64,000 nt of DNA from PGYR01 sp041675005 (GTDB taxonomy: Bacteria; Bacteroidota; Ignavibacteria; Kapaibacteriales; UBA2268). The notes under the pieces were generated by a model. That model was not told where the DNA came from and made no database searches. It worked only from the letters and a program-made list of their open reading frames with translations. The position numbers and the translations under genes are program-made. Below are positions 1-8,543 of this stretch, one piece after another. How positions within the stretch are numbered: position 1 is the stretch's first letter; each line of letters opens with the position of its first letter. The stretch is taken from positions 1 through 64,000 of the forward strand of contig JBAYUQ010000003.1 in the NCBI GenBank assembly GCA_041675005.1. The letters run 5' to 3'.

Positions 1-1
1 A

Positions 2-430
2 ACATTCCGAATTGCAGTACTAAACTTAGTAACAGACAATTTAGATTGGTACGGGTTTCCTCCAAAGAACGTTTATCCTGAAAACGTTATATACAATAAG
101 CAATTAAACTACTTTATCGGAACAGGTGGAAATGAATTATCAAAATTTCTTTACGATTCACAATCGAGTGTTAACAATACGATAGAAGATGAAATAATAA
201 TTTCCCCCAATCCAACTAATAGTTTAGTAAATATTAATTTGAATTGTACTGAGCCGATCATTAGCTATAGTATAAATGATACAAACGGTATCCTACTAAA
301 ACAAGCAACAACTGAAAATCATATTAATAATTTACAATTTGATTTTACACCATATCCTACTGGTGTTTACTTCCTAACCCTCAACTGCAATAATCTGGCT
401 AAGACATATAAAATTATTAAGGAGGGCTAA
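2..430 (+). CDS. C-terminal part of a T9SS-exported protein (5' end outside window)
   Basis: The frame is open from base 2, so only the last ~142 residues are present. The final ~80 residues form a type A T9SS sorting domain: an entry motif ISPNPTNSLVNINL, beta-rich sequence, then a YPTGVYFLTL strand and a closing KTYKIIKEG. Such domains direct proteins across the outer membrane through the type IX machinery, where they are cleaved. The upstream part visible here (NLDWYGFPPKNVYP and after) shows no recognisable fold, so the activity of the protein is unknown. The next gene starts 2 bases after the stop, suggesting co-transcription. Confidence 0.8.
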   Translation, partial: TFRIAVLNLVTDNLDWYGFPPKNVYPENVIYNKQLNYFIGTGGNELSKFLYDSQSSVNNTIEDEIIISPNPTNSLVNINLNCTEPIISYSINDTNGILLKQATTENHINNLQFDFTPYPTGVYFLTLNCNNLAKTYKIIKEG

Positions 431-432
431 TT

Positions 433-753
433 ATGAAAAAGCTAATAATTCTAATAATAATAAGTTTTGGAATAATCAGTGCCCAAGATAAAGAGCCCAA
501 TCCATGGCAATTCATCTGGGGTTATTCTAGTACTCCTAGACCTTTTGTACTTGATTCATTTCCTCAAACTTCAATTCTAACTGGTGGGCAATGGTCAGGT
601 TCTACACGGATGAATAATGCCTTGAAAAATAATGCAACTATGGCAGGAACTTACGTTGCCGCAAATGCGACTGTCGAGACACCACTAAACTTAATCATAC
701 AACCAAAATGGTTTGACGCTTATTCTATCCCACAACAAAACCAGCGAAACTAA
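433..753 (+). CDS. Small secreted protein, probably 3'-truncated gene
   Basis: A 106-residue protein with a clear Sec signal peptide (MKKLIILIIISFGIISAQ), starting 2 bases after the preceding T9SS protein. The mature part is rich in aromatic residues (PWQFIWGY, GGQWSGSTRMNNAL) and looks like the N-terminal piece of a larger secreted protein. Its last ~9 codons are read from DNA that is also the antisense of the end of the convergent MEMO gene. The natural 3' part therefore seems to have been replaced by rearrangement. Function unknown. It could also be a genuine short protein. Confidence 0.55.
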   Translation: MKKLIILIIISFGIISAQDKEPNPWQFIWGYSSTPRPFVLDSFPQTSILTGGQWSGSTRMNNALKNNATMAGTYVAANATVETPLNLIIQPKWFDAYSIPQQNQRN

Positions 754-1930
754 CCATAGATTCTGTTTCTTCTTCGTGCCATTGATTATATCCAGCGTGG
801 ATTATCTCGGCATCATCAACTAAGCTGAGAGCTGCATAGAATGGAGCTGTTCCGCATACCTTGTTCTTATCTTCTGCATCATTGATTTCAGTGAAGAAGG
901 CATTTTTGTCGGAATTCTTAAGTGTTTCGATTAGTGATTCATCTTCGTGTTTTACACGGATTTGTTCCATAGCAGCAGGGAATTCATCTCCGAACTTTCT
1001 ACCAACGTGCGACAAATCTCCACTTGATAGAATTAGGACTTTTTTACCTGTAGATGCAATTGCATTTTTGATTGCATCTATAGTTGCTATATACTTTTCG
1101 TTAGTGTCGGGCGTAGTTTTATTATTTATGTAATTCGCAGGTGAACCCGTAAGGATTGGAACTATTTTGTAGTTTTTATCTTTCATCAAATGCTGTAGAA
1201 ATATAAGATGAAACTCAATCGAATGTTCTTTGTAGTGAGCTATATCATCATAAAGTATTTCTGTGTTTTTTTCGATTTCTGCTAATAATTCGTGGTCTAC
1301 TTCTGCCGTTCCGAATGGTGTTTGGAAGTCCTTTTTTGAGAACATAAAGTCGGCTGTGCTTCTATAGTGACCAGTTCCGAGAAGGATTACAGTATCTATT
1401 TCTTTTACGTTATTCAGTGCGAGAAATGAGTTCGCATAAGTTTCCCATGACTCTTCTAACCGCAAATCAATATGAGGAGCTAGTATTGCTTTGATTGGCT
1501 TATCTGTTAGTGATTTTCCTATATCAAGTATCTTATTCAAAAATGCTTTTAGTTCAGTTGGGTTTTCCGGATAGGAAAATGAATGACAATACGAATTACG
1601 AACATTACCATTTGTATAGCTTTGCATATTCTCGATAGCTATTCTAGTACTTGGTGTATCAATCATATTCAGAGCGACTAGGTTGTCTAGCAAAGTATAT
1701 AGTCTGTCGTCTGATAAGTTGAGCAATCTGGCAGCACCATCTTTTGCTATTTCCTCTGCCGTTTTATTGCCTTCCATCAATGTTTGTATAAGCGGATAGT
1801 ATGAGAAAGGAAGTGCGATTGGCTCTGCTATTAACAATGGATCGCTGATATATATGAACTTATTATCAAATTCTTTGATTAAGTCTATGTCCAGATCATC
1901 CCTTAACTTAATTTGGCTCATTTGTCTCAC
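725..1930 (-). CDS. MEMO1-family protein (AmmeMemoRadiSam protein B-like)
   Basis: 401 residues. Residues ~140-401 are a MEMO domain, a fold related to class III extradiol dioxygenases: ILAPHIDLRLEESWETY, VILLGTGHY, HSIEFHLIFLQ and SSGDLSHVG carry the conserved His/Asp/Glu positions. Residues ~1-120 are an extra helical domain with a winged-helix look (PLIQTLMEGNKTAEEIAK). Bacterial members are often encoded with AmmeMemoRadiSam partners, which are not seen here. It is the last gene of the minus-strand run lon-dapD-membrane gene-MEMO and overlaps the preceding gene by 23 bases. A shorter start at the Met three codons in (base 1921) is possible. The biochemical activity of the family is unsettled. 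Confidence 0.8.
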   Translation of the reverse strand: MRQMSQIKLRDDLDIDLIKEFDNKFIYISDPLLIAEPIALPFSYYPLIQTLMEGNKTAEEIAKDGAARLLNLSDDRLYTLLDNLVALNMIDTPSTRIAIENMQSYTNGNVRNSYCHSFSYPENPTELKAFLNKILDIGKSLTDKPIKAILAPHIDLRLEESWETYANSFLALNNVKEIDTVILLGTGHYRSTADFMFSKKDFQTPFGTAEVDHELLAEIEKNTEILYDDIAHYKEHSIEFHLIFLQHLMKDKNYKIVPILTGSPANYINNKTTPDTNEKYIATIDAIKNAIASTGKKVLILSSGDLSHVGRKFGDEFPAAMEQIRVKHEDESLIETLKNSDKNAFFTEINDAEDKNKVCGTAPFYAALSLVDDAEIIHAGYNQWHEEETESMVSFAGFVVG

Positions 1931-2165
1931 TTTGTCTTTTTTGCTTTAATTCTTCTAATTTTCGAAGCTTTACTTTGAATTTCGAAACTATTAACATGAA
2001 TGCAACTCCTGCTATAAGCATAGCTATACCAGCTATTAGAAACCACATTTCTTGCGTTACTTTGTACACCCAAAGTAGAATGAAGAAAGTAACAAAGTTA
2101 GCTCCAGACATGAACATAACTGACATAGTTAGGTTCTTGTTCATATTATTTTCTGATTTAGCCAT
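1908..2165 (-). CDS. Small two-helix membrane protein
   Basis: 85 residues, with two predicted transmembrane helices (about residues 16-35 and 40-60) and a strongly basic, charged C-terminal tail (KVKLRKLEELKQKRQ). No family recognised. Its ATG overlaps the dapD stop by one base and its 3' end overlaps the MEMO gene by 23 bases, so it is translationally tied to both. This tight packing supports it being real despite its size. Location: inner membrane, inferred from hydrophobicity only. Confidence 0.65.
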   Translation of the reverse strand: MAKSENNMNKNLTMSVMFMSGANFVTFFILLWVYKVTQEMWFLIAGIAMLIAGVAFMLIVSKFKVKLRKLEELKQKRQSETNEPN

Positions 2166-2986
2166 TATCTCAACGCCTCTTCAAGTGCTGTTTTAGCGTC
2201 TGTTTTTTCGTCACGATATTTGATGATTAAAGGTGTAGATATTGATAATCCATTTTCCTTAGCAAAAGCAGAACTAATAGCTCTACTACCTGGTACAACT
2301 ACTGCACCTGCTGGTATTTCCAATGGACTTTCTGCCGAAGATGATAGTACAGTTTCGTTAACCAAATCATATACTTTCGTGCTTGCGTTTAGTATCACAC
2401 CTGTGCCTAGTACGGCTCTTTCTCTAACAAGAACACCTTCGTAAACACCGCAGTTACCGCCTATCATCACATTATCTTCTATCACTACTGGTCTTGCCCC
2501 AGCTGGCTCTAATACACCGCCTATTTGCGAAGCTGCACTCAAGTGGACATTCTTACCTATCTGAGCGCAAGTACCCACTAATGCGTGCGAATCTATCATT
2601 GTTCCTTCATCTACGTAAGCACCAATGTTGATGTACATAGGAGGCATACAGATTACACCTTTCGCTACATAGCAACCACTCCTTATAGAGCTTCCACCCG
2701 GTACTAATCTTACACCATCTTCTAACTTCAACGGCTTTAGTGGAATTGTATTTTTGTCAAAGAAAACGAATTCTTCGTTGATTGACATATCTTCCATTTT
2801 ACTATATTTGAATAGTAATAGAATACCTTTTTTGACCCATTGATTTGCTATCCATCCACCTTTGCCATCTGGCTCAGCAGCTCTGATAGTACCGTTATTT
2901 AGTCTAGCTATTATCTCAGCTTGTAGCTCTTTTATCTCGATTTCGTTCGGATTATCGAGGTTCTCTATTCTATTTTTTAAATCCAT
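2165..2986 (-). CDS. dapD: 2,3,4,5-tetrahydropyridine-2,6-dicarboxylate N-succinyltransferase
   Basis: 273 residues, the usual DapD length. It transfers succinyl from succinyl-CoA to tetrahydrodipicolinate in the succinylase branch of meso-diaminopimelate/lysine synthesis. The C-terminal two thirds is a left-handed beta-helix built of hexapeptide repeats, with the typical stretches PMYINIGAYVDEGTMIDSHA, GTCAQIGKNVHLSAASQIGG and GGNCGVYEGVLVRERAVLG. It lies 25 bases downstream of lon, an unrelated function, so the operon looks like convenience grouping. dapB of the same pathway is at 11.3 kb. Confidence 0.95.
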   Translation of the reverse strand: MDLKNRIENLDNPNEIEIKELQAEIIARLNNGTIRAAEPDGKGGWIANQWVKKGILLLFKYSKMEDMSINEEFVFFDKNTIPLKPLKLEDGVRLVPGGSSIRSGCYVAKGVICMPPMYINIGAYVDEGTMIDSHALVGTCAQIGKNVHLSAASQIGGVLEPAGARPVVIEDNVMIGGNCGVYEGVLVRERAVLGTGVILNASTKVYDLVNETVLSSSAESPLEIPAGAVVVPGSRAISSAFAKENGLSISTPLIIKYRDEKTDAKTALEEALR

Positions 2987-3011
2987 AGTTCTATCTTATT
3001 TTTATTCTAAT

Positions 3012-5459
3012 TTACTTTTTTGTCCATTTTGCAATACTATGAGGAAGTGCTTCTGTTATATGCTCAACGAAGATTATCTCTAACCCTTTTTTGATGAACT
3101 CATCTATCTCTTCCACGTCTCTCTTATTATCGAAAGGAACTAGTACTTTCTTAATTCCTCGCTTCTTAGCAGCTAATAGCTTTTCGCTAAGTCCACCAAT
3201 TGGCAATATATTACCACGAAGAGTTATCTCACCAGTCATAGCGACATTACCTTTCACAGCTTTGTTAGTAGCGGCTGAGACTAGTGCCGTACACATAGTT
3301 ATACCGGCGGAAGGGCCATCTTTAGGTATTGCTCCTTCTGGTACGTGGATATGTATTTCCATTCCTTTAGTGAACTCTTCTGGTACACCTAGCAGTTTGT
3401 AATTTGCTCTCACATAAGAGAGTGCAGCCATACCCGATTCTTTCATCACATCGCCTAGCTTACCAGTTAGAGTTAGCTTCTCGCTTTTGCTTGGCATTAT
3501 ATTCACTTCTATAGGTAGTAAATCTCCACCTGTGCTAGTCCAAGCTAGTCCAGTTGCTACACCTACTTTATCTTTCAGATCTTCTTTTTTCAACTTATGC
3601 TTCGGTGCTTTTAAGTAATCTTCTACTTTAGCTGGAGTAATTACAATCCCTTTGTTCTTGTACTTTTTCTTGAATTCAGGATTGTCTTTTAGAGCTATGG
3701 TTTTATCTTTTACTTTATCACCGTACTCAACTACTATCTCTTTTGCTAATTTTCTGAATACGTTTGCTATTGTTCGTTCCAAATTACGAACACCAGCTTC
3801 ACGAGTGTATTCCGTTATCATACGTGTTATAGCTTTATCTTCGAACTTGATTTTTATATTGTCAAAACCATATTCCTTTATTAACTTCGGAATAATATGT
3901 TTCTTAGCAATTTCTAATTTATCGTGATCCAGATATGAAGTAAGTTGTATAACTTCCATTCTGTCGAGCAATGGTTGTGGTATATTGTGTAACACATTAG
4001 CTGTCGTGATGAATAGCACGTTCGATAAATCATAATCCACTTCTAAGTAGTGGTCATTGAAGTTGATGTTTTGTTCTGGGTCTAATACCTCGAGTAATGC
4101 CGAGGCAGGATCGCCTCTGAAATCTGAAGCTAGTTTGTCTATCTCATCTAGTAAAATAACTGGATTTCTAGTACCAGCTTTTTTCATAGATTGAATTATC
4201 TTACCTGGCATTGAGCCAATGTAAGTTCTTCTGTGACCGCGTATCTCTGCTTCATCGCGCACACCACCTAATGAGAATCGTACAAACTCTCTATCCAAAG
4301 CTCTTGCTATAGATTTTGCTAACGATGTTTTACCAACACCGGGAGGGCCAACGAAACAGATTATCTGACGTTTCAAAGCTCCAGCCAGATTCAGCACAGA
4401 GATGAACTCCGTTATCCTTTCCTTTGGTTTTTCTAAATCATAGTGGTCTTCGTCTAGCACTTTCTGAACATGATTAATATCTAAGTTATCTTTTGATGCT
4501 TTGTTCCAAGGTAACTGTGCCATTAACTCTAAGAAATTTCTATTAACAGAAAATTCTGGTGACATCTGAGGTGTCTTTCTTAATCTATTCAGCTCCTCAT
4601 CTGCTTTCTCGCGAGCGTGCTTTGGCAAATCAGCTTCGTCCAACATCTTGCGTAGTTGCTCTATTTCTGGTTCTGCTTCCTCGTCTTCACCTAACTCTTT
4701 TTGAAGCGCCTTTATTTGTTCTCTAATATAGAAAGCACGTTGAGTCTTCTGAATAGAATCGCTTACTCTTTCGCCAACCTGATTCTGAATTCTCGATAGC
4801 TCTATCTTCGCAGTCAACAGTTTCAGCAGTTCCGTATATTGAGACTTCAGAAATCTATGATTGAGTATGCGTTGCTTTTCCCTTATATCTGCTTGCATAT
4901 TCGCAGCGGCATAATACATTTTGCGGACAGGATCATCAATATTATCGAAAGCACTTACCAAATCTGGTGGCAGATTGTCCTTTGAGAAAACATATTCTTT
5001 GAATATTTCTCCCGTTTGATGAATCAACTCACGTGTATCTTTATCTCTTTCGTTATACTTGACAGGTATTTGCTCAATCAGAGCTTCCATACATTCACCG
5101 TTCTCGATTGGCTTTTTGATTTTAGCGTGGAACATACCTTCTATCAGCACTTTCAGCAAATTATTGGGTAATCTTAGAACTTGGATTATTTTACCAATAG
5201 TGCCGTACTCATTGATATCACCTATAGTTGGTTCTTCTATATTCGAATCTTTCTGACTAGACAGAAAAATGAATTTGTCATTATCTATCGCCTTAGCTAT
5301 TGCCTTCAGTGATGAAGTTCTACCTATCAGTACGGGGAAAATCATATTCGGAAATAATATCATCTCGCGCAATGGTAATACCGTCAAACTCTCTGGTATC
5401 TCTACGCTTTTCATTTCTGCATCTACTATCGATTTTAATACTTCTTCTTGCTTTGCCAT
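3012..5459 (-). CDS. lon: ATP-dependent protease Lon (LonA type)
   Basis: 815 residues, the standard soluble LonA length. Order: an N-terminal LON substrate-binding domain (~25-225) starting TVLPLREMILFPNM; a coiled-coil linker; an AAA+ module with Walker A GPPGVGKTS at 371-379 and Walker B ILLDEIDK; and a C-terminal serine protease domain. The catalytic dyad is Ser717 (KDGPSAGITM) and Lys760 (GGLSEKLLAAKKRG). It degrades misfolded and regulatory proteins in the cytoplasm. It is first in the minus-strand run leading into dapD. The start is preceded by an A/G-rich stretch rather than a strong Shine-Dalgarno. Confidence 0.97.
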   Translation of the reverse strand: MAKQEEVLKSIVDAEMKSVEIPESLTVLPLREMILFPNMIFPVLIGRTSSLKAIAKAIDNDKFIFLSSQKDSNIEEPTIGDINEYGTIGKIIQVLRLPNNLLKVLIEGMFHAKIKKPIENGECMEALIEQIPVKYNERDKDTRELIHQTGEIFKEYVFSKDNLPPDLVSAFDNIDDPVRKMYYAAANMQADIREKQRILNHRFLKSQYTELLKLLTAKIELSRIQNQVGERVSDSIQKTQRAFYIREQIKALQKELGEDEEAEPEIEQLRKMLDEADLPKHAREKADEELNRLRKTPQMSPEFSVNRNFLELMAQLPWNKASKDNLDINHVQKVLDEDHYDLEKPKERITEFISVLNLAGALKRQIICFVGPPGVGKTSLAKSIARALDREFVRFSLGGVRDEAEIRGHRRTYIGSMPGKIIQSMKKAGTRNPVILLDEIDKLASDFRGDPASALLEVLDPEQNINFNDHYLEVDYDLSNVLFITTANVLHNIPQPLLDRMEVIQLTSYLDHDKLEIAKKHIIPKLIKEYGFDNIKIKFEDKAITRMITEYTREAGVRNLERTIANVFRKLAKEIVVEYGDKVKDKTIALKDNPEFKKKYKNKGIVITPAKVEDYLKAPKHKLKKEDLKDKVGVATGLAWTSTGGDLLPIEVNIMPSKSEKLTLTGKLGDVMKESGMAALSYVRANYKLLGVPEEFTKGMEIHIHVPEGAIPKDGPSAGITMCTALVSAATNKAVKGNVAMTGEITLRGNILPIGGLSEKLLAAKKRGIKKVLVPFDNKRDVEEIDEFIKKGLEIIFVEHITEALPHSIAKWTKK

Positions 5460-5532
5460 TCTTATCTTGGTTTATTTTTTGTTCAATGTCCATTAGACGG
5501 ACATTAAGTATATTAGTTTAATACGATTATAA

Positions 5533-5569
5533 TAAAAAAAAGGCAACTTATTGCCAAGCTGCCTTTTAC
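5533..5569 (-). terminator. Rho-independent terminator of ilvE
   Basis: On the minus strand AAGGCAGCTTGGCAATAAG and its partner form a 9-bp stem with one mismatch and a 6-base loop (AGGCA-CTT / AAG-TGCCT). A run of seven or more T follows. It sits 20 bases beyond the ilvE stop. Confidence 0.8.
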
Positions 5570-5587
5570 AAATTTATGCAATTTCTA

Positions 5588-6688
5588 TTAAATAGAAGTT
5601 ACTTTATGAATCCAACCGTGAGTATCTTCTGTCTCACCCCTCTGAATACCTACGATTGTTTCGTACATATCATGAGCCACTGGACCGATTTCATTGTTAT
5701 TAATTACTATTTCTTTTCCTTTGTAGTTCAGTTTACCGACTGGTGATATAACTGCAGCAGTACCTGTACCGAATATTTCTTTCAATTCGCCACGCTCGTG
5801 TGCATCATATACTTCTGATATTCTGATTCTTCTCTCAGAAGTTTTTATCCCTTTTTCTTTAGCCAAAGCTAAAACAGTTTCTCTAGTCACACCTGGTAGT
5901 ATAGATCCTTGCTCTAGTGTAGGAGTTACTAACTCATCGCCAATGACAAACATAATATTCATAGCACCAACTTCATCTACGTATTCTTGGTGAACACCAT
6001 CAAGCCATAGTACTTGGTCGAATCCTTTTGCTTTTGCTTCTTTACCAGCTAATAGAGATGCTGCGTAATTAGCCGCCGTTTTGGCCATACCCAAACCACC
6101 TCGAACAGCTCTCACATACTCATGAGAAACTAAGATGCTTACGGGCTTCAGCCCAGCAGCATAATAAGATGCTACAGGAGAACAGATAATCGCCAATTTG
6201 TAATTCTCTGAGCTATGAACACCTAAGAAATTACTTGACCCAAACATAACAGGACGAATATATAAAGCTTGCCCACGTCCTTTGGGAATCCAATCTTTCT
6301 CTACGGCTACAAGTTCACTTACTGCCTCTAGAAATCTTTCCTCCGGGAACTCAGGCATTACTAATCTAGTTGCTGAGTTGTTCAATCTAGCTGCATTTCT
6401 ATCTGGTCTGAAAATATTTATACCACCATTGACATCAATGTAGGCCTTTAGTCCTTCGAATATAGTTTGACCATAGTGCAAAGTACACATAGTCGGCTCG
6501 AATGCCATTGTACTATATGGGATTATCTGTCCGTCTTCCCACTGACCATTTTTGTAGTCAGCAACAAAAATATGATCCGTAAAGACTTTTCCAAATCCTA
6601 ACGCATCCCAATTTACATTTTCAATTTTACTGCTTTCAGCTCTAGTTATCTTGATTTTATTATCAATTACGTTCATTATTGTCTCCAT
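5588..6688 (-). CDS. ilvE: Branched-chain amino-acid aminotransferase
   Basis: A fold-type IV PLP aminotransferase of 366 residues, catalysing the last step of Leu/Ile/Val synthesis (and the first of their breakdown) with glutamate/2-oxoglutarate. PLP-binding Lys203 lies in GGLGMAKTAANYAAS. Other family signatures are TMCTLHYGQTIFEGLKAY, the phosphate-binding GSILPGVTRETV, and FGTGTAAVISPVG. The second in-frame ATG (base 6676, Met5) has GGAG six bases upstream, so the true protein may begin there with MNVIDNKIK. It is monocistronic, with its own terminator. Confidence 0.95.
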   Translation of the reverse strand: METIMNVIDNKIKITRAESSKIENVNWDALGFGKVFTDHIFVADYKNGQWEDGQIIPYSTMAFEPTMCTLHYGQTIFEGLKAYIDVNGGINIFRPDRNAARLNNSATRLVMPEFPEERFLEAVSELVAVEKDWIPKGRGQALYIRPVMFGSSNFLGVHSSENYKLAIICSPVASYYAAGLKPVSILVSHEYVRAVRGGLGMAKTAANYAASLLAGKEAKAKGFDQVLWLDGVHQEYVDEVGAMNIMFVIGDELVTPTLEQGSILPGVTRETVLALAKEKGIKTSERRIRISEVYDAHERGELKEIFGTGTAAVISPVGKLNYKGKEIVINNNEIGPVAHDMYETIVGIQRGETEDTHGWIHKVTSI

Positions 6689-6744
6689 ATTATCTTTTCA
6701 TATTTAGGGGATTATTATTTCCCGAAACGATTCACGTCTATCTT

Positions 6745-8418
6745 TTATTTGAAATCGTAAGTTGTATCCAAATCTCTAGGTATAGATTTTAGTTTTTCTA
6801 TGTTAGATTCTATTCTTTCCGTTACATTGCCGTAGTCTTTTTCTAAATTAACTGCTGCATCGTAATTGCCTTCAGCTTGTATAGTTAGCACTTTACCAGC
6901 CAATTCACCCACTACTTTGAAAAATAGTTCATCATTTATTCCTAATGTCCCATCTTCGTTGGTAACTATTGCTCCTTTGTCCATCAAGTAATTCAACTGA
7001 ATCAAATTGCCTTTACCATGAGCTTTTTCATCACCAAATCGGATAGATCTGTATAGTCCAGCTACATACGTAGCTTTCGCTCTTAGCACATAATCATCAT
7101 CTATTAGCCCCAAATCTCTCATTATAGAGATATTCCATAGACCAACAATGTCCGCCTTGCATTCCTCTAAGAATGAATATTTTTCTTTTAGCATAGAAGC
7201 TACAGTCACATCATTTTTACCATATACATATCCGCGACCTAGTGTGTGTGAAACTTCGTGAAGAGTAACAAAACTAGTGAATGCTTCTTTGTCTATGTAC
7301 TTTCTCAATTTTGGTTCAAGTATTATATTGCCGATTGGTCGGACTATCTGTTCGAACTTGGCTTCCATCATATTTTTGAACATCGACTTTTTAGCCCCTT
7401 TAGCTTTGTGTACTCTAGGGTCATTTGGCAATGAAGCAGCTATTGTCTTAGTTCCTTGTTGACCGTGTCCACCGAAATACGCAACGTTCACTACTTGTAG
7501 CTTAGTTCCTTTACCAGCAGTCTCTCTTATATATTTTCTGTCATAAGGTAGTCTTGCTTCAAACTTATCAATGTTATTCTCAAACATCGCCAATTCTTCT
7601 GATGCTTTCTCATCTCTTACCATTACAATTGACTCGTAAGCAGTCTTGTATCCTAATAGATTATCAGCATAAGACTCTATTGGCCCTATTACTACGTCTA
7701 TATCATTACCACTCAAATCCATCCATGCCATATCACTTTCGTAATATTCGTCAGTTCTTACTGCTTTTGCTCTTAGAATTAGATAGTTTTTTAATGAAGG
7801 GTTATCAGCATAGTTCGCTGCTTCTTCCAGATATTTAGCTAACTGTTCTACTTTATCTGCATAAGCTTCGTGGAATGGTATTGCTTTGTAGCCATTACCA
7901 TCTTTTTGAATTACTGTATAAAGACTAGTAAAATCATCTTTAAGAGCTGGGTTTTCCGCCACATATTTCTCGAAATCAATTTTAGTCATATCAGTTGGGT
8001 AGAAATTACCACCAGCGGGTCTGATGCTTGGTCCTTCACCTACGAATCTTTCGCTACCGTATATCTCATCATACGGACCATAGTTTATTTTCACATAATC
8101 TAAGTATATTTTAGCTGATTTCGACTTGCTATTTCTAAGAGAATCTCTGATACTAATCGCATCTGGAGTGTTCTGTATCCAAAATATATCATCAGATACT
8201 TGCCCTGCTTTTACTAATAACTCTATTACTCTTTTCTGATTAGATGTAAGATTAGAAACATCAGCCGAAATTTTGGTTGGGCTATATGCCTTGATTCTAT
8301 TTGTTATTTTTTCCATATTTTCATCTTGGTTATTGAATTCTTCCACTTCTTCTTCCGAAGAGCAAGAAATAAATGATAATAAAAATACTGTTAGTACTAT
8401 TGTGTTGAAAATTCTCAT
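6745..8418 (-). CDS. M49-like zinc metallopeptidase lipoprotein
   Basis: 557 residues. The signal peptide ends in a lipobox (LLSFISC, Cys19), so the protein is probably anchored in the periplasm or outer membrane. The zinc motif is HEVSH at 387-391, with a second glutamate in EECKADIVGL at 418-419; this resembles the dipeptidyl-peptidase III (M49) clan. Canonical M49 enzymes have a longer HExxxH, so this is at best a divergent relative and substrate preference is not predictable. AAGGAG sits just upstream of the ATG. Divergently transcribed from the phosphoesterase gene. Confidence 0.7.
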   Translation of the reverse strand: MRIFNTIVLTVFLLSFISCSSEEEVEEFNNQDENMEKITNRIKAYSPTKISADVSNLTSNQKRVIELLVKAGQVSDDIFWIQNTPDAISIRDSLRNSKSKSAKIYLDYVKINYGPYDEIYGSERFVGEGPSIRPAGGNFYPTDMTKIDFEKYVAENPALKDDFTSLYTVIQKDGNGYKAIPFHEAYADKVEQLAKYLEEAANYADNPSLKNYLILRAKAVRTDEYYESDMAWMDLSGNDIDVVIGPIESYADNLLGYKTAYESIVMVRDEKASEELAMFENNIDKFEARLPYDRKYIRETAGKGTKLQVVNVAYFGGHGQQGTKTIAASLPNDPRVHKAKGAKKSMFKNMMEAKFEQIVRPIGNIILEPKLRKYIDKEAFTSFVTLHEVSHTLGRGYVYGKNDVTVASMLKEKYSFLEECKADIVGLWNISIMRDLGLIDDDYVLRAKATYVAGLYRSIRFGDEKAHGKGNLIQLNYLMDKGAIVTNEDGTLGINDELFFKVVGELAGKVLTIQAEGNYDAAVNLEKDYGNVTERIESNIEKLKSIPRDLDTTYDFK

Positions 8419-8481
8419 TTTTCTCCTTATTGTATAGAATTATTAGGAATTTTGTGATAAGTCTTATATTATTGGGAGTTA

Positions 8482-8502
8482 ATATTGTTCAAAAAACAAT
8501 AT
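8482..8502. promoter_or_regulatory. Perfect inverted repeat in a divergent promoter region
   Basis: ATATTGTT and AACAATAT (8-bp perfect arms, 5-base centre) lie in the 125-base gap between the divergently transcribed metallopeptidase and phosphoesterase genes, 42 bases from the latter. No T-run follows, so an operator for a dimeric regulator is more likely than a terminator. No cognate regulator is evident nearby. Confidence 0.4.
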
Positions 8503-8543
8503 GTATTTCTACCCAATTATTAGAATCAATTTAAGTAATAACA

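Noticed and set aside
861..1133. 90-codon plus-strand open frame opposite the MEMO gene
   Set aside because: It is an antisense shadow of a well-supported gene, with no leader or motif.
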